A stretch of DNA of 64,000 nt. Source: Sulfitobacter brevis. GTDB lineage: Bacteria > Pseudomonadota > Alphaproteobacteria > Rhodobacterales > Rhodobacteraceae. How positions within the stretch are numbered: the first letter of the stretch is position 1; each line of letters opens with the position of its first letter. The stretch is from positions 179,512 through 243,511 of the forward strand of contig NZ_FOMW01000007.1 in NCBI RefSeq assembly GCF_900112755.1. Reading direction: 5' to 3'. The translations under genes were made by a program, and so were the position numbers. This document shows positions 58,446-64,000 of the stretch, one piece after another. The notes under the pieces are model-generated. The model searched no databases, had not been told where the DNA came from, and worked only from the letters and a program-made list of their open reading frames with translations.

Positions 58446-59588
58446 ATGAACTCTGAAAATCGTATCGATATGCTGCGTCCCGATGCACCGGAATTGGCGG
58501 CGAGGGGGCGCTTTGCGGTTGGGGTGCAGACGACGCGCGCCAATGTGGCAGCGCCAGATGCGCCGCCGCGCATGCTGACACTGGAGCTTTGGTATCCGGC
58601 GGTTCAAGGCACGAAATCCGGCACCCGCTATGATACGTTGCTGCGCGATGGCGTGACCGCTGTGAGCTATCACGGCAGCGCCTGTCGCGACGCGGCAGTG
58701 GCGGATATCTCGGCCCCCTTGGTGGTGCTGTCGCATGGCTTTCCCGGCAATCGCTATCTTATGTCCCACTTGGCAGAAAGTCTCGCGGCTAAGGGCTTTG
58801 TCGTCGCAGCACCGGACCACGCAGGCAGCACCTATGAGGATCATCAGGACTTTGGCGAGACCTTGCTGCATCGCCCGCTTGACCAGCGTGGTGTAATTGA
58901 CGCGGTTGCGGGCATGTCTGGCGATGTGGCGCGCATTGCAGATACCTCACGAGTTGGCGTGATCGGCTTTTCGATGGGCGGTTATGGCGCGTTGGTTTTG
59001 GGCGGCGCGGGGTTAAGTGCTGCGGCTTTGGTCCATGTTCGCGCCCCGGCGGATGGCAGCCTTGCCCGCCACCGCGCGGGCAGCGCCTCCCATACCGCAC
59101 TGCAAGATCCGCGCATCAAGGCGTTAATCCCGATCGGCCCTTGGGGGCGTGGGGGCGGTTTTTGGGACGCGGCGGGGATGGCGGGTCTAAAGGTGCCGAC
59201 GTTACTCATGGCAGGCACTGCCGACGAGGTTTCCGTCTACGCCGCGATGCGCCAGATATTTACAGAGGCTACAGGGGCCGAGCGTCACTTGCTGAGCTTT
59301 GAGCATGCAGGCCATAACGCCGCCGCTCCGGTTCCGGCCCCTGCCGAAAGCTGGGCGTTTTCCGAAGAACTCGGCTGGGCGCCCTTCGGCCATTATGCCG
59401 ATGCAGTCTGGGACACAGTGCGGATGAATAACATCGCACAGCATTCCGCTGCGGCGTTTCTGGGTCTGCATCTGCGGGGCGACAGCAGCCTGCGCCGCTA
59501 TCTTGACGGTAACACCTGGCCGGGCTTCCCTGCTGAAACGGCACGCGGGCTACGATTTGAAACTTATGCGAAAGGTGCGAGCCTATGA
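58446..59588 (+). CDS. Alpha/beta hydrolase, PAF-acetylhydrolase/dienelactone hydrolase-like
   Basis: A 380-residue alpha/beta hydrolase. SHGFPGNR is the oxyanion region and GFSMGGYGAL the nucleophile elbow with Ser near residue 176. The late HAGHN carries the His. The overall arrangement resembles platelet-activating-factor acetylhydrolase-like proteins. No signal peptide is obvious. It overlaps the following hydrolase by ATGA, so the two are likely one operon. Confidence 0.85.
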   Translation: MNSENRIDMLRPDAPELAARGRFAVGVQTTRANVAAPDAPPRMLTLELWYPAVQGTKSGTRYDTLLRDGVTAVSYHGSACRDAAVADISAPLVVLSHGFPGNRYLMSHLAESLAAKGFVVAAPDHAGSTYEDHQDFGETLLHRPLDQRGVIDAVAGMSGDVARIADTSRVGVIGFSMGGYGALVLGGAGLSAAALVHVRAPADGSLARHRAGSASHTALQDPRIKALIPIGPWGRGGGFWDAAGMAGLKVPTLLMAGTADEVSVYAAMRQIFTEATGAERHLLSFEHAGHNAAAPVPAPAESWAFSEELGWAPFGHYADAVWDTVRMNNIAQHSAAAFLGLHLRGDSSLRRYLDGNTWPGFPAETARGLRFETYAKGASL

Positions 59589-60481
59589 CTGATGATGCAA
59601 CCAAAGCGGACCGCAGCGAAGAGGTCCTGCTGAACGGCCAGCCGTTCTTCATACGTCATTGGGGGAACGAAGGTCTGCCCAAGCTTTTGATGCTGCACGG
59701 CTTTCCTGAATATGGCGGCAGCTGGTCCGACCTTGCGCCACTTCTATCACAACACTTTCATTGCATCGCCCCTGACCTGCGCGGCTATGGGAAAAGCTGG
59801 GCGCCACAGGACGTGAGCGCCTACACAACTTCGGCGCTGGTAGGTGACATGGTGGCGTTGATTGGTGACACGCCGCTGACCGTGCTCGGCCATGATTGGG
59901 GCGCTGCGGTGGCTTACGGGCTGGCGATGTTCCAACCTGCGCTGGTGGAGCGTCTGATCATCCTCAACGGGGTGCATCCGGTGCCTTTTCAACGTGCAAT
60001 GGCGGCAGGTGGCGCGCAAACCGCAGCCTCTCAGTATATCCATTATCTGCGTGAGGTCGGCTCTGAAGACCGGCTATCCGCCAATGATTACGCCAAGCTG
60101 ATGGCACTGTTTTCCGCCAATATGGACCTGTCGTGGTTCACCCCTGATCGTGCCGCACAGTACCAAGCCGAATGGGCGCGGCCGGGGCGGTTGCGGGCGA
60201 TGATCAACTGGTATCGCGCCTCACCGCTCAAGGTCGCCTACCCCGATCAACCGATCACCGGCCTGCGCGAGTTTCCGGCCGAAAAGCTACAGGTGCGTTG
60301 CCCGCATCTGCTGGTCTGGGGCGACAACGACACCGCACTGCAACCCGAAGCGACCGAGGGGCTGGAAGACTTCGCCGCCGATCTGACGCGGGTCGAGATT
60401 GCCGGCGCGGACCACTGGCTGCACCACCAGAAGCCCGCCGAGGTCGCCCGTGCCATACTCGCATGGCACGGGGGTAAATAA
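59585..60481 (+). CDS. Alpha/beta hydrolase, epoxide hydrolase-like
   Basis: A 298-residue alpha/beta hydrolase. HGFPE is the oxyanion motif of epoxide hydrolases and haloalkane dehalogenases, and GHDWGAA supplies an Asp nucleophile (Asp104) instead of Ser. The late GADHWL carries the His. It is more likely an epoxide hydrolase than a dehalogenase because of the HGxP motif. It is coupled to the preceding hydrolase. The AhpD-like gene converges 4 bp away. Confidence 0.87.
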   Translation: MTDDATKADRSEEVLLNGQPFFIRHWGNEGLPKLLMLHGFPEYGGSWSDLAPLLSQHFHCIAPDLRGYGKSWAPQDVSAYTTSALVGDMVALIGDTPLTVLGHDWGAAVAYGLAMFQPALVERLIILNGVHPVPFQRAMAAGGAQTAASQYIHYLREVGSEDRLSANDYAKLMALFSANMDLSWFTPDRAAQYQAEWARPGRLRAMINWYRASPLKVAYPDQPITGLREFPAEKLQVRCPHLLVWGDNDTALQPEATEGLEDFAADLTRVEIAGADHWLHHQKPAEVARAILAWHGGK

Positions 60482-60485
60482 AGGC

Positions 60486-61094
60486 TTAGCCGTGTGACCA
60501 GTCGTCAGGGTTTTCGGAATTGCCCGGGCTCAGACCGATGATATCGCCATCGGTCGAACAGCCCAAACCCAGCACGGTGCGGTTGGCATAAGAAAAATAC
60601 GCGGTGACCTGATTGATCTCTAGGATCGCGCCATCGTCCCAGCCGGCGTCGCGCAGGGCGGTAACATCCGCTTGGGCCATCGTGGCGGGGGCTTCGGTCA
60701 GCTTGCGGGCATAGACCATTGCGGCCTTTTGCGCCGGATCCAAGGGCATCGCCGCCAGATCGCGCAGGCCAATCGCCTCTCTGATCGCATCGGCGCGGGG
60801 ATCATCGCGCAGCAGCCGTTTCATCCCTGCAAAGTGGTGATCTACACAGTAGGCGCAGGAATTGAGCGACGATACCCAAACCCCCAGAACCTCCAGAAAC
60901 CACTTGGGGATCGTGTTGTCGCGGTGGTGCAGCACCTGCTTGTAGATCGCCATATGCCCCTCCATCGTGTGGGGGCGCAGCGAGTGCATCATCATGATGT
61001 TGTCGACGTTATTGTCGGGTCCGGTCACGCGGGCGTAAAGGTCGCGCAGCTTGCCTGTGGCTTCGTCAAAGGGGATGGTTTTAATCCAGGGCAT
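60486..61094 (-). CDS. Peroxidase-related AhpD-like protein
   Basis: A 202-residue protein of the AhpD/carboxymuconolactone decarboxylase superfamily. The redox centre C-x-x-C with a following His reads SCAYCVDHH. AhpD-like members reduce thiol partners in peroxide defence. ATG 61094 gives the family N-terminus (MPWIKTIP); the open frame extending to 61511 is not supported. A palindrome lies about 90 bp upstream. Confidence 0.86.
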   Translation of the reverse strand: MPWIKTIPFDEATGKLRDLYARVTGPDNNVDNIMMMHSLRPHTMEGHMAIYKQVLHHRDNTIPKWFLEVLGVWVSSLNSCAYCVDHHFAGMKRLLRDDPRADAIREAIGLRDLAAMPLDPAQKAAMVYARKLTEAPATMAQADVTALRDAGWDDGAILEINQVTAYFSYANRTVLGLGCSTDGDIIGLSPGNSENPDDWSHG

Positions 61095-61180
61095 GGGGTC
61101 TCCGAATGGGCTGAAATTGGGCGTCGCGGGTCGGCCGAGAACAGCAGACTTGATCGCAACACGGGAAAAGGAGATACTTT

Positions 61181-61195
61181 TTGTATTTAATACAA
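61181..61195. promoter_or_regulatory. Perfect inverted repeat TTGTATTTAATACAA
   Basis: A 6-3-6 perfect inverted repeat in the region between the AhpD-like gene and the next rightward genes. The sequence resembles operators of GntR-type regulators (TTGTATACAA core). No GntR gene is adjacent. Confidence 0.5.
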
Positions 61196-61206
61196 GGAAT
61201 TTTTTC

Positions 61207-61284
61207 ATGTTACTGCGCATCATTCCCTTGGCGGCAATCCTGATTACGGCAGTTGGCCTGCTGGCGACCTTTGGGTTGCCTTGA
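61207..61284 (+). CDS. Candidate 25-residue membrane microprotein
   Basis: A 25-codon frame with an AAGGA Shine-Dalgarno at ideal spacing (61194-61198, 8 nt before ATG). The product is one hydrophobic span with an N-terminal Arg. The preceding palindrome overlaps the ribosome-binding region. No family is recognised. It could be a chance ORF. Confidence 0.35.
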   Translation: MLLRIIPLAAILITAVGLLATFGLP

Positions 61285-61458
61285 GGCAAGACACAGGTTT
61301 GCAGGCCCGCAAGCGCGGCACGTTGGCCTGATTTAAGGCCATAACGCCGCCAAGTCGGGCCCGAACACCAAGAAGGCTGTGGATTAAGGCAATCAAGCGA
61401 TTGCCCAAGGCTGTGCGGCCTGTCAAAATGACCGGCAAAGCAAAAGAAAGAGCAGCGC

Positions 61459-63414
61459 ATGACCGATCTCCTTTCAGGCAAGCCGACCAAAGAATATGAC
61501 GCCTCCTCCATTCAGGTGTTGGAGGATATGGAGCACGTGCGCCTGCGGCCGGGGATGTATATCGGCGGCAAGGACGACCGCGCCCTGCACCACATGGTCG
61601 CCGAGATCATCGACAACTCGATGGACGAAGCGGTGGCGGGGCACGCTACTTGGATTGAACTGGAGCTGCATGGCAATGGCCATGTCACCGTGCGCGACAA
61701 CGGGCGCGGCATTCCGATTGACCCGCACCCCAAGGACCCGACAAAATCAGCGCTGGAAATCATCTTCTGTACGCTGAACGCGGGCGGCAAATTCTCTGGC
61801 GACAGCTATGAGACCTCGGGCGGCCTGCACGGTGTCGGCTCTTCGGTCGTCAACGCGCTGTCGGACCACCTGCGCGTCGAAGTCGCCCGCAACCGCGAGC
61901 TTTTCGCGATGGAGTTCAGCCGTGGCATCCCGCAAGGCAAGCTGGAGAAAATCGGCGCGGCCCCGAACCGGCGCGGCACTGCGGTAACGTTCCATCCCGA
62001 TCCGGACATCTTTGGCGCGCTCACGCTGAAGCCCGCGCGGCTGTTTGCGATGGCACGTTCCAAAGCCTATCTGTTTTCGGGCGTCGAAATCCGCTGGAAA
62101 TGCGAAATTGCCGATGGCGACACCCCCCAGGAAGCAACTTTTCACTTCCCCGGCGGCCTGTCGGATTACCTGAACGAAACGCTTGGCAGCGCCACCACCT
62201 ATGCCGAAAAGCCCTTTGGCGGGATGGTCGATTTCCGCGACAAGTTCAACACGCCGGGCAAGGTGGAATGGTCGATCAACTGGACCCCGTCGCGCGACGG
62301 GTTCATCCAGTCGTACTGTAACACCATCCCCACTCCCGAAGGCGGCACCCATGAGGCGGGCTTCTGGGCCGCGATCCTCAAGGGCATCAAGGCCTACGGC
62401 GAATTGGTCGGCAACCGCAAAGCCAGCCAGATTACTCGCGACGACTTGATCACCGGCGGTTGTGCACTGGTCTCATGTTTCATCCGCGAACCGGAATTCG
62501 TCGGCCAGACCAAAGACCGTCTGGCGACAGTCGATGCACAGCGCATGGTCGAAAACGCCGTGCGCGACCACTTTGACCACTGGCTGACCTCTGACACCAA
62601 ATCCGCAGGCGCGATCCTCGATTTCATCGTCCTACGCGCCGAGGAACGTCTGCGCCGCCGTCAGGAAAAAGAAACCGCCCGCAAAACCGCCACCAAAAAG
62701 CTGCGGCTGCCCGGCAAGCTGACCGATTGCACAAGCAAAACCCGTGAGGGCACCGAGCTGTTCATCGTCGAGGGCGATTCCGCTGGTGGCTCCGGCAAGG
62801 GCGCGCGCAACCGCCACAATCAGGCACTGCTGCCGCTTAAGGGTAAAATCCTCAACGTGCTGGGGGCCGCCTCCAACAAGCTGACCACCAACGCCGAAAT
62901 TTCGGACCTCTGCGAAGCCTTGGGCGTCGGCATGGGCAGCCGGTTCAACCTTGATGATCTGCGCTATGACAAGATCATCATCATGACCGATGCGGACGTC
63001 GACGGCGCGCATATCGCCGCGCTGTTGATGACCTTTTTCTACACGCAGATGCGCCCGCTGATTGACGCAGGCCACCTCTATCTGGCCTGCCCGCCGCTCT
63101 ACCGTCTGACCCAAGGCGCCAAGCGCATCTATGTCGCGGATGACATTGAGAAAAACTACTGGATGGAGAAGGGTTTAGGCGGCAAAGGCAAGATCGACCT
63201 ACAGCGCTTTAAGGGCTTGGGCGAGATGGACGCAAAAGACCTCAAAGAAACCACGATGGACCCCGACACCCGCAAACTGATCCGTGTGTCAGTGCAAGAG
63301 GACGTGCCGGGCGAAACCAGCGATCTGGTGGAGCGCCTGATGGGGAAGAAGCCGGAGTTGCGCTATGCCTATATTCAGGAGAACGCGCAGTTTGTTGAGG
63401 AATTGGATGTTTGA
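61459..63414 (+). CDS. parE: DNA topoisomerase IV subunit B
   Basis: A 651-residue type II topoisomerase subunit that decatenates replicated chromosomes. The GHKL ATP site is visible as EIIDNSMDEA, DNGRGIP and GGLHGVGSSVVN, and the TOPRIM domain as VEGDSAGGS and the D-x-D motif MTDADVDGAH. It lacks the GyrB-specific insert, and its length favours ParE over GyrB. The start is ATG 61459. parC is not in the window. Confidence 0.95.
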   Translation: MTDLLSGKPTKEYDASSIQVLEDMEHVRLRPGMYIGGKDDRALHHMVAEIIDNSMDEAVAGHATWIELELHGNGHVTVRDNGRGIPIDPHPKDPTKSALEIIFCTLNAGGKFSGDSYETSGGLHGVGSSVVNALSDHLRVEVARNRELFAMEFSRGIPQGKLEKIGAAPNRRGTAVTFHPDPDIFGALTLKPARLFAMARSKAYLFSGVEIRWKCEIADGDTPQEATFHFPGGLSDYLNETLGSATTYAEKPFGGMVDFRDKFNTPGKVEWSINWTPSRDGFIQSYCNTIPTPEGGTHEAGFWAAILKGIKAYGELVGNRKASQITRDDLITGGCALVSCFIREPEFVGQTKDRLATVDAQRMVENAVRDHFDHWLTSDTKSAGAILDFIVLRAEERLRRRQEKETARKTATKKLRLPGKLTDCTSKTREGTELFIVEGDSAGGSGKGARNRHNQALLPLKGKILNVLGAASNKLTTNAEISDLCEALGVGMGSRFNLDDLRYDKIIIMTDADVDGAHIAALLMTFFYTQMRPLIDAGHLYLACPPLYRLTQGAKRIYVADDIEKNYWMEKGLGGKGKIDLQRFKGLGEMDAKDLKETTMDPDTRKLIRVSVQEDVPGETSDLVERLMGKKPELRYAYIQENAQFVEELDV

Positions 63415-63430
63415 GTTTGAATGAAAGTAT

Positions 63431-63670
63431 ATGTCCTATAGAATAAAATTTTTGCTGGCACTTCGCTCACTAGAAAATCCAACATTTTTAGCTTGCAAGT
63501 GGCGGTGGCTCTATTGGCAAGTCTATAACTTTAGCTGGGCTAGCTATTACAAGTTATTTGACAACCCACTCGCAAAAGCATCTTTAATGGTGACTTTTGT
63601 AGGATACCTGATCTTTCTGAATGACATACTTACAGAACACCTAGGCTTCAGTATGGCTTTGATGATGTAA
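63431..63670 (+). pseudogene. AT-rich ORF, probably truncated by an IS110 element
   Basis: A 79-residue frame of about 40% GC, much lower than the flanking genes. It is basic and Trp/Tyr-rich at the N-terminus, then has a hydrophobic segment (LMVTFVGYLIFLNDIL). It stops where the IS110-family left end appears to begin, so it may be the 5' part of a larger gene broken by insertion. The ribosome-binding site is weak. No family is certain. Confidence 0.5.
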
Positions 63671-64000
63671 CCGCCCTCCGGCGGCATCGATGTGCCAAGG
63701 TGGGTCTGCAATGATCCACAAAAAGGAGAGCGGTCATGTCGGATATTATCACGGTCGGACTCGATTTGGCGAAGAATGTATTCCAAGTGCATGGAGCTGA
63801 CGGCGCAGGCCACGCGGTTTTGCGCAAGAAGTTACGGCGGACGCAGGTTCTGGCGTTTTTCAGCCAACTTCCGCGATGCTTGGTTGCTATGGAAGCGTGC
63901 GGCGGCGCGCATTTCTGGGGCCGTGAGATTGGCAAGTTGGGCCACGAAGTGCGTCTGATCCCGCCAGCTTACGTCAAACCCTTCGTCAAGCGTCAGAAGA
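63671..64000 (+). mobile_element. IS110-family element, left end and start of transposase, truncated by the window
   Basis: A change from AT-rich DNA to GC-rich DNA near 63671 is followed by a short hairpin CCGCC-CTCC-GGCGG (63671-63684) and then the IS110-type transposase. The exact left boundary cannot be fixed from one copy because this family does not leave reliable long terminal repeats. The right end is beyond the window. Confidence 0.7.
63736..64000 (+). CDS. IS110-family transposase, 3' end missing
   Basis: The first 88 residues of an IS110/IS1111-type DEDD transposase. The first Asp is in VGLDLAKNVFQ (Asp10) and the Glu in AMEACGG (Glu53). An AAAGGAGAG Shine-Dalgarno precedes ATG 63736. 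The serine/DEDD recombinase of this family uses a bridge RNA from one element end. Whether it is intact depends on sequence beyond the window. Confidence 0.9.
   Translation, partial: MSDIITVGLDLAKNVFQVHGADGAGHAVLRKKLRRTQVLAFFSQLPRCLVAMEACGGAHFWGREIGKLGHEVRLIPPAYVKPFVKRQK

Overview
This 64-kb window looks like the chromosome of a Roseobacter-group alphaproteobacterium (Rhodobacteraceae). The evidence is a GC-rich, densely packed gene set with alphaproteobacterial markers: DUF3572, DUF2842 and SdhE proteins, a PleD-type regulator, class I PHA metabolism with PhaR and phasin, a cobalt-type nitrile hydratase, ThyX and a PuuA/PuuB-like amine operon. No rRNA, tRNA or CRISPR array was seen. The genus cannot be fixed from the sequence alone.

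Layout. 1-5.9 kb: a non-pyrrolysine MttB-family methyltransferase (cut by the left edge), a HAD phosphatase with DUF3572, a PleD-like diguanylate cyclase whose first receiver has lost its phosphorylation site, an EamA exporter and thiamine diphosphokinase. 6-17 kb: a very acidic protein of unknown function, purA with DUF2842, a nitrile hydratase operon, a candidate small RNA, secG, pyrG, rlmJ and two TerB-like genes. 17.2-26.7 kb: a polar amino acid or amine ABC transporter, followed by an operon of two glutamine-synthetase-like ligases around a class I glutamine amidotransferase, a PuuB-like oxidase and a DegT/DnrJ aminotransferase. 26.8-31.3 kb: a polyhydroxyalkanoate locus (phaR, phaP, phaC, divergent phaZ) with TGC-rich candidate PhaR operators. 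31.4-36.2 kb: a leftward run of three alpha/beta hydrolases, one lacking its nucleophile, an M15-like protein, a small protein and an MFS transporter.

36.4-41.1 kb: thrS, then a four-gene bufferin-type operon (DUF2282 precursor, MNIO/DUF692 enzyme, DUF2063 partner, DoxX membrane protein). Its family makes ribosomal peptides with modified cysteines that bind metal. 41-49 kb: an ArsC-like reductase, a cold-shock protein, cytochrome P450, a YhaN/YhaO (SbcCD-like) pair and thyX. 49.4-51.8 kb: a lipoprotein plus a Slam-like TPR/beta-barrel protein, a probable type XI secretion pair. 51.9-61.4 kb: glyoxalase, two tandem exported VWA proteins (DUF1194), a MarR regulator, sdhE with an XRE regulator, an aminotransferase, a MATE exporter, two more alpha/beta hydrolases and an AhpD-like protein. 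61.5-64 kb: parE, then an AT-rich and probably broken ORF beside an IS110-family element that runs off the right edge.

The most interesting parts are the bufferin-type operon, the Slam/lipoprotein pair, the degenerate PleD receiver, the glutamine-synthetase-like amine operon with its unusual permease start, the pseudo-catalytic alpha/beta hydrolase and the IS110 junction.
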